A DNA stretch of 64,000 nt from Methylobacterium pseudosasicola (GTDB lineage: Bacteria; Pseudomonadota; Alphaproteobacteria; Rhizobiales; Beijerinckiaceae), in the NCBI RefSeq assembly GCF_900114535.1, contig NZ_FOTK01000013.1:62001-126000 (forward strand), in the 5' to 3' direction. Both the position numbers and the translations under genes were made by a program. The notes beneath the pieces are model-generated. The model was given only the letters and a program-made list of their open reading frames with translations, did not search any database and was not told where the DNA came from. Below, piece after piece: positions 1-10,206 of this stretch; the stretch's first letter is position 1, and the number at the start of each line of letters is the position of its first letter.

Positions 1-84
1 ATCTCCATCGAGATCCTGCAGAAGGGCGGCGCCAAGGAGCCTCAGGAGCCCTGGGCGTCGATGGAGAACACCGGCAGCTGGTAA
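1..84 (+). CDS. C-terminal end of an unidentified protein (truncated by window start)
   Basis: An open frame runs from the first base to a TAA stop, giving 27 residues that end in ENTGSW. The start lies outside the window. I do not recognise the family from this tail. It ends about 50 nt before the RNase P RNA, in the same orientation. Confidence 0.5.
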   Translation: MSIEILQKGGAKEPQEPWASMENTGSW

Positions 85-133
85 AGCTCCCGGCACCCTT
101 GACCCGGACGGCGGCGCGGGCGCATCTGCCCGC

Positions 134-534
<401 letters not shown>

Positions 535-951
535 AACCGCCCGAAAGACGCGCCGCGACAACGTTTGGCGCCGCGCTCGGCCGCCTGCCGGAGCGCTCGG
601 GGAAGACCCAAAAATCCCGCGCGGCGAAAACCTTCGGTTAACCGTACCGGGGTCAGATCGGTCAGCGCCGCTGCGCCAGGCGCGTGCGTTGACGATCCTC
701 CGAGGCCCATGATACCCGGCATCCTCCCGTCAACGGCGTGTATCGGATCGCCGGGCGTCACCTGCACAGGTGCAGGTCCCGTCCGTGCGCGGCGTTTTGC
801 GCGCTCTGCATCCGGTGCCGTTCCCGTCACGCGCGCCGCGCTCGCGCGGCCCGGCACAGGGCACCATGAGACGCACCAGCCGCATCCGCGCCGGAGCCCC
901 CGGTTCGCGCCGAATTCCCGTCCGTCCCTGCGCCGCCCCGGCGAGGCCCGC
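535..951. other. Non-coding interval between rnpB and rsmH
   Basis: About 417 nt with no convincing gene. It contains a short perfect hairpin, CCTGCAC-AG-GTGCAGG (761-776). In many bacteria mraZ lies directly upstream of rsmH, but no MraZ-like frame is present here. The promoter of the division cluster probably lies in this stretch; I cannot place it. Confidence 0.4.
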
Positions 952-2019
952 ATGATTCGGCGCCGTCCTCCGGCCGAGATGGCCGCCGCGCACCGCGACG
1001 GCCCCGTCGCCGCCGCGCAGCCGCATGTCCCGGTCCTGCTCGACGAGGTCGTGGAGTCGCTCAATCTCGATGGCGGGCTGGCCGTCGACGGCACTTTCGG
1101 GGCCGGCGGCTACACCCGGGCGCTGCTCGCGGCCGATCCGGCGCTGCAGGTGATCGCCATCGACCGCGACCCGCAGGCCATCGCCAACGGCCAGGCCCTG
1201 GTCGCCGAGGCCGGCGGGCGCCTGCGCCTCGTCTCCGGCCGGTTCGGCGATCTCGATGCGCTGCTCGACGAGGCCGGCGAGGCCAAGGCCGACCGGGTCG
1301 TCCTCGATATCGGCGTCTCGTCGATGCAGCTCGACGCACCGGAGCGGGGCTTTTCGTTCCGCAACGACGGCCCCCTCGACATGCGCATGGGCAAGGACGG
1401 CCCGAGCGCCGCCGACATCGTCAACGAGGCCGACGAGACGGTGCTCGCGGACATCATCTATCATTACGGCGAGGAGCGGCGCTCCCGCGCCGTGGCCCGG
1501 ACCATCCACGAGGCCCGCCGCCGCGGCCGGATCGAGACCACCGCCCAGCTCGCCGAGCTGGTCGCCAGCGTGGTCTGGGCCGAGCCCGGCAGCCACATCC
1601 ACCCGGCGACCCGGACGTTCCAGGGCCTGCGGATCGCCGTCAACGACGAGCTCGGCGAGCTGGTCCGGGCGCTCCACGCCGCCGAGCGGGTGCTCGCCCC
1701 GGGCGGGCGGCTCGCGGTGGTGACGTTCCATTCGCTAGAAGACCGGATCGTCAAGCAGTTCTTCGCCGCCCGCAGCGGCCGCTCCGCCCAAGGCTCGCGC
1801 CACCTCCCCGGCGGCCAAGCCGAGACGATCCGCAGCTTCCGCCTCGTCACCAAGGGTCCGGTCCTGCCGGGCGAGGCCGAGATCGCGCGCAACCCACGCG
1901 CCCGCTCGGCCAAGCTCCGGGCTGGGGAGCGCACCGAATCCGAGACGCCCGAACCGCTTGCCGCGCTCCACGCGCTGGCGAGCCTGCCCGAAGCCGCCCG
2001 CGGGGGCCATCGCCGATGA
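952..2019 (+). CDS. rsmH: 16S rRNA (cytosine(1402)-N4)-methyltransferase RsmH (MraW)
   Basis: Methylates N4 of C1402 in the 30S decoding centre using SAM. The sequence shows the family N-terminus [16 protein letters not shown], the SAM loop [38 protein letters not shown] and [16 protein letters not shown], with a C-terminal [14 protein letters not shown] typical of RsmH. The length of about 355 aa is slightly long for the family. The start at ATG 952 is a choice; ATG 979 is nine codons in. A longer frame upstream has no family similarity. It is the first gene of the cluster, and its TGA overlaps the ATG of ftsL (ATGA). Confidence 0.95.
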   Translation: MIRRRPPAEMAAAHRDGPVAAAQPHVPVLLDEVVESLNLDGGLAVDGTFGAGGYTRALLAADPALQVIAIDRDPQAIANGQALVAEAGGRLRLVSGRFGDLDALLDEAGEAKADRVVLDIGVSSMQLDAPERGFSFRNDGPLDMRMGKDGPSAADIVNEADETVLADIIYHYGEERRSRAVARTIHEARRRGRIETTAQLAELVASVVWAEPGSHIHPATRTFQGLRIAVNDELGELVRALHAAERVLAPGGRLAVVTFHSLEDRIVKQFFAARSGRSAQGSRHLPGGQAETIRSFRLVTKGPVLPGEAEIARNPRARSAKLRAGERTESETPEPLAALHALASLPEAARGGHRR

Positions 2020-2429
2020 TCCGCCTGCTGAACCTTCTGGCGGTCGCCGGCCTCGTGGCCTCGGCGATCTACGCCTACTCGATCAAGTACGACACGCTCT
2101 ACCAGGGCGGGCAGGTCTCCAAGCTGCAGACGGCGCTCCACAAGGAGCGTCAGGCGATCGCGGTGCTGCGCGCCGAGTGGCAGCTCCTGACCCGGCCGGA
2201 CCGGCTACAGGCGGCGGTGGACAAGCACCTCGCCCTGGAGCCGATCGGCACCAGCCACCTGGCCCGCCTCTCGGACCTGCCCGCCCGCCCCGAGCGCGGC
2301 GACGAGATCGGCCGGCTACTCGCCGCGACGGCGACGCCCAAGGACAAGGGCACGGCCGAGCCGCGTACCACCGGTGCGATCACCCGCACCGTCACCACGA
2401 CCCGCACCCCGAATACCGCTTCGAGGTAA
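2016..2429 (+). CDS. ftsL: Cell division protein FtsL-like
   Basis: A 137-aa bitopic protein. A hydrophobic segment (about residues 3-21, [19 protein letters not shown]) is followed by a coiled-coil-like stretch ([32 protein letters not shown]) and a Thr/Arg-rich tail. FtsL recruits FtsW and FtsI to the septum together with FtsB and FtsQ. Sequence conservation in this family is low, so the call rests on topology, the WxxLxxPxRL-like motif and its place between rsmH and ftsI. It is translationally coupled to rsmH by ATGA. Confidence 0.82.
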   Translation: MIRLLNLLAVAGLVASAIYAYSIKYDTLYQGGQVSKLQTALHKERQAIAVLRAEWQLLTRPDRLQAAVDKHLALEPIGTSHLARLSDLPARPERGDEIGRLLAATATPKDKGTAEPRTTGAITRTVTTTRTPNTASR

Positions 2430-2435
2430 TCACCC

Positions 2436-4361
2436 GTGTCCGAAGACGCCGACCACACCCGAGACGCGGCAGCCGAGGCGCAGATCTCGGAGCACGACGC
2501 ACAGGCTCTAGACGCATCGGCGCACGAGGCGCCGGCTCACGACTCGGCGCACTACGCCGTGTCCGAGCAGGATGCCGCCGCGCTCGAGGCCGCCGCCCGG
2601 GCGCTGCATCCGGACCCGCGCGCCGCCCGCGTTCGGGCGTTCGTGCGCAGCATGTTCCGGCTCGCCATCGAGCGGTCGCACATGCGCGTCGCCCTGGTCG
2701 GGCTGGTCTTCGTCGCGGTGTTCGGGACGATCTCGGCCAAGCTCCTGATGATGGCCGTGTTCGGCGATCCGCCCAGCCAGGAGCACCGGGTCGCGGCCGC
2801 CTCCTCGACGGCGTTCCGCCCCGACATCGTCGACCGCAACGGCGAGATCCTGGCCACCGACATCCGCACCGTCTCGGTCTTCGCCGAGCCGGGCAACATC
2901 TACGACAAGGACGAGGCGGTGGAGCTGCTCACCGCGGTCCTGCCGGAACTCAACGCGTCCGAGTTGCGTGCCAAGCTGTCCTCGCGCAAGGACAAGAAGG
3001 GCGCGGGCTTCGTCTGGGTGAAGCGCGAGTTGACCCCGAAGCAGCAGGCCGAGGTCCACCGGCTCGGCATCCCGGGCATCGGCTTCCTGCCCGACCACAA
3101 GCGGGTCTACCCGAACGGCACCGCCGCGGCCCACATCCTCGGCGCGACCAACCTCGACGGCGTCGGCATCGCCGGCATGGAGAAGTACATCGATTCCACC
3201 GGCCTGCAGGCGCTCAACAGCTTCGGGCTGGTCAACAAGCAGGCCGACCTGAAGCCGGTGCAGCTCTCCCTCGACCTGCGCGCCCAGTTCGCCGTGCGCG
3301 ACGAGCTCGCCTGGGGCATCGATCACTTCAAGGCCAAGGCCGGCGCCTCGATGATCCTCGACGTCAAGACCGGCGAGGTCATCGCCCTCGTCTCGATGCC
3401 GGACTTCGACCCGAACGACCCGAAGGACGCGCTCTCGCCCGACCGAATCAACCGCATGAATGTCGGCGTCTACGAGATGGGCTCGACCTTCAAGGCGATG
3501 ACGCTGGCCATGGCGCTCGATTCCGGGAAGTACAACGTCAACTCCACCTTCGACACCCGCGGCGGCGTGCTGAACTGGGGCCGGCAGAAGATCCACGAGT
3601 ATCACGGCACCAACCGGGTCATCACCATGCCGGAGGTGTTCACGCACTCCTCCAACATCGGTTCGGCCAAGATGGCTTTGGGCGTCGGCGTGCCCGGCCA
3701 CAAGGCGTTCCTGAAGAAAATGGGCCTGCTCGACCGGCTCCGGACCGAGCTGCCCGAGAGCGCCGCCCCGATCGTCCCGTCCCGCTGGACCGAGATCAAC
3801 ACGATCACCATCGCGTTCGGCCACGGCATCGCGGTGGCGCCGATCCAGGCGGCGGCGGCGGTCGCGGCGATCGCCAATGGCGGCGACCTGATCACCCCGA
3901 CCTTCCTGAAGGCTGCGCCCGACGACAAGGCGCGCGCCACGCACGTTCTCTCCGGACAGACCTCCGAGGCGATGCGCTACATCATGCGCCTCAACGCGGC
4001 GGAGGGCTCGGCTAAGAAGGCGGCGATCCCGTACTACTTCGTCGGCGGCAAGACCGGCACCGCCGAGAAGGTGATCGGCGGGCGCTACATTCACAACCGC
4101 CTGTTCACGACCTTCATGGCGGCGGCGCCGATGAACGACCCGAAATACCTGTTCGTCACGATCATGGACGAGCCGCAGGGCCTGCCGGAATCGGGCGGCT
4201 ACGCCACCGCGGCGTGGAATTCCGGCGTCGTCACCGGCAAGGTGATCGAGCGGGTCGCCCCGATCCTCGGCCTGCCGCCGCAATTCGATCCGCCGGTCCG
4301 GCCCTTCCCCCAGATGGTCAAGCTCAACGCCTACCACGTGAACCAACTGGGCGGCCCGTGA
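2436..4361 (+). CDS. ftsI: Peptidoglycan D,D-transpeptidase FtsI (PBP3)
   Basis: Septal class B penicillin-binding protein that cross-links peptidoglycan at the division site. The 641-aa sequence has a cytoplasmic N-terminal part of about 85 residues rich in Ala, Asp and His, one membrane anchor (ALVGLVFVAVFGTISAKLLM), a PBP dimerisation domain, and the transpeptidase motifs SxxK (STFK, about residue 350), SSN and KTGT. The start is GTG at 2436, six nt after the ftsL stop. Its TGA overlaps the GTG of murE, as expected for a tightly coupled operon. Confidence 0.95.
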   Translation: MSEDADHTRDAAAEAQISEHDAQALDASAHEAPAHDSAHYAVSEQDAAALEAAARALHPDPRAARVRAFVRSMFRLAIERSHMRVALVGLVFVAVFGTISAKLLMMAVFGDPPSQEHRVAAASSTAFRPDIVDRNGEILATDIRTVSVFAEPGNIYDKDEAVELLTAVLPELNASELRAKLSSRKDKKGAGFVWVKRELTPKQQAEVHRLGIPGIGFLPDHKRVYPNGTAAAHILGATNLDGVGIAGMEKYIDSTGLQALNSFGLVNKQADLKPVQLSLDLRAQFAVRDELAWGIDHFKAKAGASMILDVKTGEVIALVSMPDFDPNDPKDALSPDRINRMNVGVYEMGSTFKAMTLAMALDSGKYNVNSTFDTRGGVLNWGRQKIHEYHGTNRVITMPEVFTHSSNIGSAKMALGVGVPGHKAFLKKMGLLDRLRTELPESAAPIVPSRWTEINTITIAFGHGIAVAPIQAAAAVAAIANGGDLITPTFLKAAPDDKARATHVLSGQTSEAMRYIMRLNAAEGSAKKAAIPYYFVGGKTGTAEKVIGGRYIHNRLFTTFMAAAPMNDPKYLFVTIMDEPQGLPESGGYATAAWNSGVVTGKVIERVAPILGLPPQFDPPVRPFPQMVKLNAYHVNQLGGP

Positions 4362-5818
4362 GCGCGCGGCTCGCCGATCTCTTCCCGGAGGCCGCCGGCC
4401 CGGCCGCCAACCTCACCGTGTCGGCGCTCACCGCCGACAGCCGGCAGGTGGCGCCGGGGACCGTGTTCGTGGCCGTGCCCGGCACGAAGGCCGACGGCCG
4501 TCTGTTCGCCGCGCAGGCCGCCGGTCGCGGCGCCGTCGCGGTGGCCGGGGAGGGGGATCGCCCCGCCGACCTGCCCGATTCCGTCGCCTGGATCGCGGTT
4601 CCGGATGCCCGCCGGGCGCTGGCACTCGCCGCCGCCCGGCTCGCCGGTGCGCAGCCCGGGGCCGTGGTCGCGGTCACCGGCACGGCCGGAAAGAGCTCGG
4701 TCGCCGATTTCGTGCGTCAGATCCTGGCCCGGCTCGGCCGCGACGCGGCGAGCCTCGGCACCGTCGGGATCGTCACCAATCGCGGGGCGGAATACGGCTC
4801 GCTCACCACCCCCGACCCGGTGACGCTGCACCAGACCTTGGCGCGCCTCGCCCGGGAGGGCGTCACCGAGCTCGCCATGGAGGCGTCCTCCCACGGGATC
4901 GAGCAGCGCCGCCTGGACGGCGTGCGGCTGACCGCGGCGGGCTTCACCAATCTCGGCCGCGACCATCTCGATTACCACGCGAGCATCGAGGAGTACCTCG
5001 CGGCCAAGCTGCGCCTGTTCACCGACCTGCTGCCGGAGGGCTGCCCGGCGATCGTCAACACCGACGGCGCCTATGCCGACCAGGTGATCGCGGCAGCCGA
5101 GGGCGCCGGGCGGCCGGTCCGCACGGTCGGGCGCGCGGGAACGGAGATCCGTCTCGTCTCGGCGATGACCGAGGGCTTCGCCCAGGCCGTCACGCTCCTG
5201 CATGCGGACGTGACCCGGACGGTGCGCCTTCCGCTGGTCGGCGATTTTCAGGTCGCGAACGCCCTGGTGGCGGCCGGGCTGGCACTCGCGACACCGGCCG
5301 GTGCCGCCGATCCGGAGGGCGTGTTCGCGGCCCTCGACCACCTCACCGGCGTGCCGGGCCGGATGGAGCGGGTCGGCGAGGCGCGGGGCGGCCTGTGCCT
5401 CGTCGATTACGCCCACAAGCCCGAGGCCCTGGAGAGCGTGCTGACCGCCCTGCGGCCGTTCGCGTGCGGCCGGCTCGTGGTGGTGTTCGGCTGCGGCGGC
5501 GACCGCGACCGGGGCAAGCGCCCGCTCATGGGGGCGATCGCCGAGCGGCTCGCCGACGTCGCGATCGTCACCGACGACAACCCGCGCACCGAGGATCCCG
5601 CGCAGATCCGCCGCGCGATCCGCGAAGCGGCTCCGAAGGCTGAGGAAATCGGCGACCGGGCGGCGGCGATTCACGAAGCGGTGCGCCGGCTCGGCCCCGG
5701 CGACGTGCTGGTCGTGGCCGGCAAAGGCCATGAAACCGGCCAGATCGTGGGAGATCGCACCCTGCCGTTCTCGGACCACGAGGTCCTGCGCGCCGCCATC
5801 GCCGAGGCGACGGCGTGA
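4358..5818 (+). CDS. murE: UDP-MurNAc-tripeptide synthetase MurE
   Basis: Adds the third amino acid, most likely meso-diaminopimelate, to UDP-MurNAc-L-Ala-D-Glu. The 486-aa protein has the Mur ligase P-loop VTGTAGKSSVADF, the central EASSHGIEQRRLDG motif, HLDYH, and DDNPRTEDP, the motif associated with meso-DAP-adding enzymes. The P-loop carries Ala where Asn is usual (TGTNGK). The GTG start at 4358 overlaps the ftsI stop; upstream frame has no similarity to the family. Confidence 0.95.
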   Translation: MSARLADLFPEAAGPAANLTVSALTADSRQVAPGTVFVAVPGTKADGRLFAAQAAGRGAVAVAGEGDRPADLPDSVAWIAVPDARRALALAAARLAGAQPGAVVAVTGTAGKSSVADFVRQILARLGRDAASLGTVGIVTNRGAEYGSLTTPDPVTLHQTLARLAREGVTELAMEASSHGIEQRRLDGVRLTAAGFTNLGRDHLDYHASIEEYLAAKLRLFTDLLPEGCPAIVNTDGAYADQVIAAAEGAGRPVRTVGRAGTEIRLVSAMTEGFAQAVTLLHADVTRTVRLPLVGDFQVANALVAAGLALATPAGAADPEGVFAALDHLTGVPGRMERVGEARGGLCLVDYAHKPEALESVLTALRPFACGRLVVVFGCGGDRDRGKRPLMGAIAERLADVAIVTDDNPRTEDPAQIRRAIREAAPKAEEIGDRAAAIHEAVRRLGPGDVLVVAGKGHETGQIVGDRTLPFSDHEVLRAAIAEATA

Positions 5819-5837
5819 CGGCGATCGGGGACCGACC

Positions 5838-7313
5838 ATGACCGCACTCTGGACCCGCGACGCGCTCGAAGCCGCCACCGGCGGGCGCCTGATCGGCGCG
5901 GGCCGCCCGATCACGGGCGCCTCCATCGACACCCGCACGATCGAGCCCGGCGACCTGTTCTTCGCCATTCGGGGAGAGGCCCGTGACGGTCACGACTTCG
6001 TCGCCGACGCGCTCGGGCGTGGGGCCGGCGCCGCCGTGGTGAGCGAGGCCCGCGCCGCCGACTTTTCCGCGCACGGACCTGTCCTGGCGGTCCCGGGGGT
6101 AGGCGCCGACCCGGTCCTGTCCGCGATGACCCGTCTCGGCGAAGCCGCACGGGCACGTACCGACGCCCAGATCGTGGCGGTGACCGGCTCGGTCGGCAAG
6201 ACCGGAACCAAGGAAGCCCTGCGCCACGTGCTGGCTGCGCAGGGCGAGACCCACGCCTCCGCGGCCTCCTACAACAATCATTGGGGCGTGCCCCTGACGC
6301 TCGCCCGGATGCCGCAGGCCACCCGCTACGGCGTGTTCGAGATCGGCATGAACCACCCGGCCGAGATCGTGCCGCTGACCGCCCAGGTCCGCCCCGACAT
6401 CGCGCTGATCACCACGGTCGAGCCGGTGCATATCGAGCATTTCGCCTCGGTCTCGGCCATCGCGGACGCCAAGGGCGAGATTTTTTCGGGTCTTGAGCCC
6501 GGCGGCGTCGCGATCATCAACCACGACAGCGCGCATTTCGAGCGGCTGCTCGCCCATGCGCGGGCCTCGCGCGCCGGCCGGGTGATCAGCTTCGGCGAGC
6601 ACCCGGAGGCCGACGTGAGGGCGCACAAAATCGTGCTGCGCCCCGACCTGTCGGTGGTCGATGCCGTGGTGATGGGCCAGCCCGTTACCTACAAGCTCGG
6701 CACCGCGGGACGGCACGCGGCCCTGAACTCGCTCGGAGTCATGGCGGTGATCCACGCGCTCGGCGCCGATCTCGCCGAGGCGGCCCTGTCGCTCGCCGGC
6801 CTGACGCCGCCGGTGGGGCGCGGCGAGCGCACCGCCCTCGAGATCGAAGGCGGCACGGCCTACCTGGTCGACGAGAGCTACAACGCCAACCCGGCCTCGG
6901 TCCGCGCCGCGATCGCGACGCTCGCCGGCATCGAGACCGGCCCGCGCGGCCGCCGCATCGCGGTGCTGGGCGACATGCTGGAGCTCGGTGCGGCCTCGCC
7001 GGACCTGCATCGCGGCCTCGCCGAAGCGATCGAGGCCGCCCGGATCGACCTGGTCTTCGCCTCCGGGCCGCTGATGCGCAACCTGTTCGAGGCGCTGCCG
7101 GTGAGCCGCCGCGGCGGCGTCGCCGACACCGCCGCCGACCTGATCGAGCCGTTGACCCGCAACCTCCGGTCCGGCGACGCCGTGATGGTCAAGGGATCGA
7201 ACGGCAGCCGCATGGGGCGGATTGTCGATGTGCTGAAAGCCCGCTACGCGGTCGACCCGGGGCGGCGCGGACTGGCCGCCGCCCCGAGTTCGATCCCGCG
7301 TTCCACCCACTGA
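5838..7313 (+). CDS. murF: UDP-MurNAc-pentapeptide synthetase MurF
   Basis: Adds D-Ala-D-Ala to the UDP-MurNAc-tripeptide. The 491-aa sequence begins MTALWTRDALEAATGG and carries the P-loop VTGSVGKTGTKEAL, the region YNNHWGVPLTLARMP, EIGMNHPAEI, and VDESYNANPASVRAA near the C-terminal domain. The ATG at 5838 lies 20 nt after murE, preceded by GGGGACCG as a weak ribosome binding site. It sits between murE and mraY, the usual order. Confidence 0.95.
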   Translation: MTALWTRDALEAATGGRLIGAGRPITGASIDTRTIEPGDLFFAIRGEARDGHDFVADALGRGAGAAVVSEARAADFSAHGPVLAVPGVGADPVLSAMTRLGEAARARTDAQIVAVTGSVGKTGTKEALRHVLAAQGETHASAASYNNHWGVPLTLARMPQATRYGVFEIGMNHPAEIVPLTAQVRPDIALITTVEPVHIEHFASVSAIADAKGEIFSGLEPGGVAIINHDSAHFERLLAHARASRAGRVISFGEHPEADVRAHKIVLRPDLSVVDAVVMGQPVTYKLGTAGRHAALNSLGVMAVIHALGADLAEAALSLAGLTPPVGRGERTALEIEGGTAYLVDESYNANPASVRAAIATLAGIETGPRGRRIAVLGDMLELGAASPDLHRGLAEAIEAARIDLVFASGPLMRNLFEALPVSRRGGVADTAADLIEPLTRNLRSGDAVMVKGSNGSRMGRIVDVLKARYAVDPGRRGLAAAPSSIPRSTH

Positions 7314-7402
7314 ACCGCCCCAGAATCGGCATGCCCGAGCGTTCGCGACGACCGGTGCCGCCCCCCGAAACCCGCGCCTGAACAAAGGGGCCGAGCGCCC
7401 GG

Positions 7403-8488
7403 ATGCTGTACCTTCTCTCGGAACTGAGCGGCACGTTCTCGCCCCTCAATGTCTTCCGCTACATCACCTTCCGCACCGGTGGCGCGCTGTTCACGGCGGG
7501 CCTGTTCGTGTTCTGGTTCGGGCCGTGGATCATCTCCCTGCTGCGCCTGCGCCAGGGCAAGGGCCAGCCGATCCGCGAGGATGGGCCGCAGACCCATCTC
7601 CTGACCAAGCGCGGCACGCCGACCATGGGCGGGCTGATGATCCTGGCGGGCGCCGTCGTGGCGATCCTGCTCTGGGCCAACCCGCGCAACCACTACGTCT
7701 GGGTGACCCTGACCGTGACCCTCGGCTTCGGGGCGATCGGCTTCTACGACGACTACCTCAAGGTGACGAAGCAGTCCCACAAGGGCTTCTCCGGCCGCTT
7801 CCGGCTGACGCTGGAGGCGCTGATCGCCGTCGCGGCCTGCACGATCGTCTCGATCTACTCGCCGGTCGCGCTGCAGAACCAGCTCGCCTTCCCGGTCTTC
7901 AAGGACGCGCTGCTGAACCTCGGCTGGTTCTACGCGCTGTTTGGGGCCTTCGTGATCGTCGGCGCCGGCAATTCCGTGAACATGACCGACGGCCTCGACG
8001 GGCTGGCGATCGTGCCGGTGATGATCGCCTGCGGCACCTTCGGGATCATCGCCTATCTCGTCGGCAACTCGTTCACGGCGAGCTACCTCCAGGTGAACTA
8101 CGTCCGCGACACCGGCGAGCTCGCCGTCGTCTGCGGCGCGGTGATCGGGGCGGGGCTGGGCTTCCTGTGGTTCAACGCGCCGCCGGCCCAGATCTTCATG
8201 GGCGATACCGGCTCCCTGGCGCTCGGCGGCCTGCTCGGCACCATCGCGGTGGCGACCAAGCACGAGATCGTCCTGGCGATCGTCGGCGGCCTGTTCGTCC
8301 TGGAGATGATGTCGGTGATCATCCAGGTCGCCTCGTTCAAGCTCACCGGTAAGCGCGTCTTCCGGATGGCGCCGATCCACCACCATTTCGAGCAGAAGGG
8401 CTGGAAGGAGCCGCAGGTCGTGATCCGGTTCTGGATCATCGCGGTGATCCTGGCGCTCGCCGGCCTGGCAACCCTGAAGCTGCGCTGA
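7403..8488 (+). CDS. mraY: Phospho-MurNAc-pentapeptide translocase MraY
   Basis: Integral membrane enzyme that transfers phospho-MurNAc-pentapeptide to undecaprenyl phosphate, forming lipid I. The 361 aa contain about ten hydrophobic segments and the family motifs GTPTMGG, the catalytic Asp pair region [30 protein letters not shown] and APIHHHFE. Length is typical. It lies 89 nt after murF and is followed by a palindromic repeat before murD. Confidence 0.96.
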   Translation: MLYLLSELSGTFSPLNVFRYITFRTGGALFTAGLFVFWFGPWIISLLRLRQGKGQPIREDGPQTHLLTKRGTPTMGGLMILAGAVVAILLWANPRNHYVWVTLTVTLGFGAIGFYDDYLKVTKQSHKGFSGRFRLTLEALIAVAACTIVSIYSPVALQNQLAFPVFKDALLNLGWFYALFGAFVIVGAGNSVNMTDGLDGLAIVPVMIACGTFGIIAYLVGNSFTASYLQVNYVRDTGELAVVCGAVIGAGLGFLWFNAPPAQIFMGDTGSLALGGLLGTIAVATKHEIVLAIVGGLFVLEMMSVIIQVASFKLTGKRVFRMAPIHHHFEQKGWKEPQVVIRFWIIAVILALAGLATLKLR

Positions 8489-8533
8489 GAAACTGTGTTA
8501 GACTGTTTTCCACTACGGCCGATCCCAAACGGG

Positions 8534-8649
8534 CCCTCATCCTGAGGTGCGGCCGCGAAGCGGGCGCCTCGAAGGAGCCCTCCAGCCGGCCGCGTGATCC
8601 CTGGAGGGCTCCGTCAAAGCCCGCTGGCGCGGGCACCTCAGGATGAGGG
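8534..8649. repeat. Palindromic intergenic repeat (CCCTCATCCTGAGGTGC family)
   Basis: The outer arms are perfect 17-bp inverted repeats: CCCTCATCCTGAGGTGC at 8534-8550 and its reverse complement at 8633-8649. Inner arms GGAGCCCTCCAG (8574-8585) and CTGGAGGGCTCC (8601-8612) form a second stem. The whole can fold as one long cruciform. From general knowledge, elements with CTCATCCTGAGG ends are scattered in intergenic regions of Methylobacterium and relatives; here it separates mraY from murD. Confidence 0.85.
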
Positions 8650-8693
8650 GTTGGGTGGGATCGGCGATGTTCCCACGTTGAATTGAGTTTCCC

Positions 8694-10058
8694 ATGACAC
8701 CCGTCACCGTCTTCGCGGGCCAAAAGGTCGCCCTGTTCGGGCTCGGCGGCTCGGGATTGGCCACGGCCAGTGCGCTGAAGGCCGGCGGCGCCGAGGTCGT
8801 CGCCTGGGACGACAATGCCGACAGCGTCGCGCGTGCGCAGGATTCGGGAATCGGCACGCAGGATCTGCGCGAGGCCGACTGGTCCGGCTTCAAGGCTCTG
8901 GTGCTCAGCCCCGGCGTGCCTTTGACCCATCCGGAGCCGCACTGGACCGTCCGGCTCGCCCGCGAGGCCGGGATCGAGATCATCGGCGATATCGAGCTGT
9001 TCTGCCGGGAGCGCCGGGCGCGGGCGCCCGAGGCGCCGTTCGTGGCGATCACCGGCACCAACGGTAAATCGACCACCACGGCGCTGATCGCCCACGTCCT
9101 GGCCCAGGCCGGGCGCGACGTGCAGATGGGCGGCAATATCGGCACCGCGATCCTGTCGCTGGAGCCCCCGGATGCCGGCCGCGTCCACGTGATCGAGATG
9201 TCCTCGTTCCAGATCGACCTGACCCCGGGCCTCGACCCGACGGTCGGCGTGCTGATGAACATCACGCCGGACCATCTCGACCGCCACGGCACCATGGAGC
9301 AGTACGCTGCCATCAAGGAGCGGCTGATCAGCGGCGCGGGCCTGGCGGTGGTCGGCATCGACGACGGCCCGAGCCGGGCCATCGCCGAGCGCCGCACGGG
9401 CGACCTCGTGCGCGTCCACGTGCCTAGCAGCGAGGTGCTTTGCACCGACGCCCTGACGGTGCGCGAGGGCATCGTCCGCGATCCCGACGGGACGGCACTC
9501 GCCGACGTCAACGGCATCGGCTCGCTGCGCGGCGCCCACAATTGGCAGAACGCCGCCGTGGCGGTGGCGGTCGCCCGGGCGCTGGGCCTCACCGGCGAAG
9601 CAATCCAGGCCGGCCTGTCCTCGTTCCCGGGGCTGCCGCACCGGATGGAGGAGGTCGGGCGGCGCGGCGCCGTTCTGTTCGTCAACGATTCCAAGGCCAC
9701 CAACGCGGATTCCACCGAGAAGGCGCTGACCGCCTTCCGCGACATCCACTGGATCCTCGGCGGCAAGGCCAAGGAGGGCGGCATCTTCCCGCTGGTGCCG
9801 TATTTCCAGCGGGTCGCCCACGCCTACCTGATCGGCGCGGCGTCGGACGCCTTCGCGGCGACGCTCGAAGGCGTCGTGTCCTATACCCGCTGCGAAACCT
9901 TGGAGGTCGCGGTCCCCAAGGCCGCCGAGAACGCCGCCGCCTCGGGTGCCCCCGAGCCGGTGGTGCTACTCTCGCCGGCCTGTGCCTCCTACGACCAGTT
10001 CCGCAATTTCGAGATCCGCGGCGACCGGTTCCGGGAGTTGGTGCAGGCGCTGCCCTGA
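8694..10058 (+). CDS. murD: UDP-MurNAc-L-alanine:D-glutamate ligase MurD
   Basis: Cytoplasmic ligase that adds D-Glu to UDP-MurNAc-L-Ala. The 454-aa sequence has the N-terminal Rossmann-like [17 protein letters not shown], the P-loop [55 protein letters not shown] and [16 protein letters not shown]. Length is normal. It follows the mraY-murD palindromic repeat, so it may be cotranscribed through it or have its own promoter. Confidence 0.96.
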   Translation: MTPVTVFAGQKVALFGLGGSGLATASALKAGGAEVVAWDDNADSVARAQDSGIGTQDLREADWSGFKALVLSPGVPLTHPEPHWTVRLAREAGIEIIGDIELFCRERRARAPEAPFVAITGTNGKSTTTALIAHVLAQAGRDVQMGGNIGTAILSLEPPDAGRVHVIEMSSFQIDLTPGLDPTVGVLMNITPDHLDRHGTMEQYAAIKERLISGAGLAVVGIDDGPSRAIAERRTGDLVRVHVPSSEVLCTDALTVREGIVRDPDGTALADVNGIGSLRGAHNWQNAAVAVAVARALGLTGEAIQAGLSSFPGLPHRMEEVGRRGAVLFVNDSKATNADSTEKALTAFRDIHWILGGKAKEGGIFPLVPYFQRVAHAYLIGAASDAFAATLEGVVSYTRCETLEVAVPKAAENAAASGAPEPVVLLSPACASYDQFRNFEIRGDRFRELVQALP

Positions 10059-10079
10059 GGGCGTCGGAAGTCAGGGTTC

Positions 10080-10194
10080 AAAAGGTCGGCGACCTTTTGC
10101 GGGTGCAGGGCGGCGCTCTGCTGTCGAGCTTCGCCTGATGCATCAGGGGCTCCGCCCCCGAACCCCGCCAAAGGGCTGAGCCCTTTGGAAACCC
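10080..10194. repeat. Two-hairpin intergenic repeat, copy A
   Basis: The copy begins with the hairpin AAAAGGTCGGCGACCTTTT and ends with CCAAAGGGCTGAGCCCTTTGG-like sequence followed by AAACCC, with GCGGGTGCAGGGCGG and CTCCGCCCC between. An inverted, diverged copy lies at 14247-14340. Both hairpins could also act as bidirectional terminators between murD and the convergent PAS gene. Confidence 0.8.
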
Positions 10195-10206
10195 GGTCCG
10201 GGCCGC

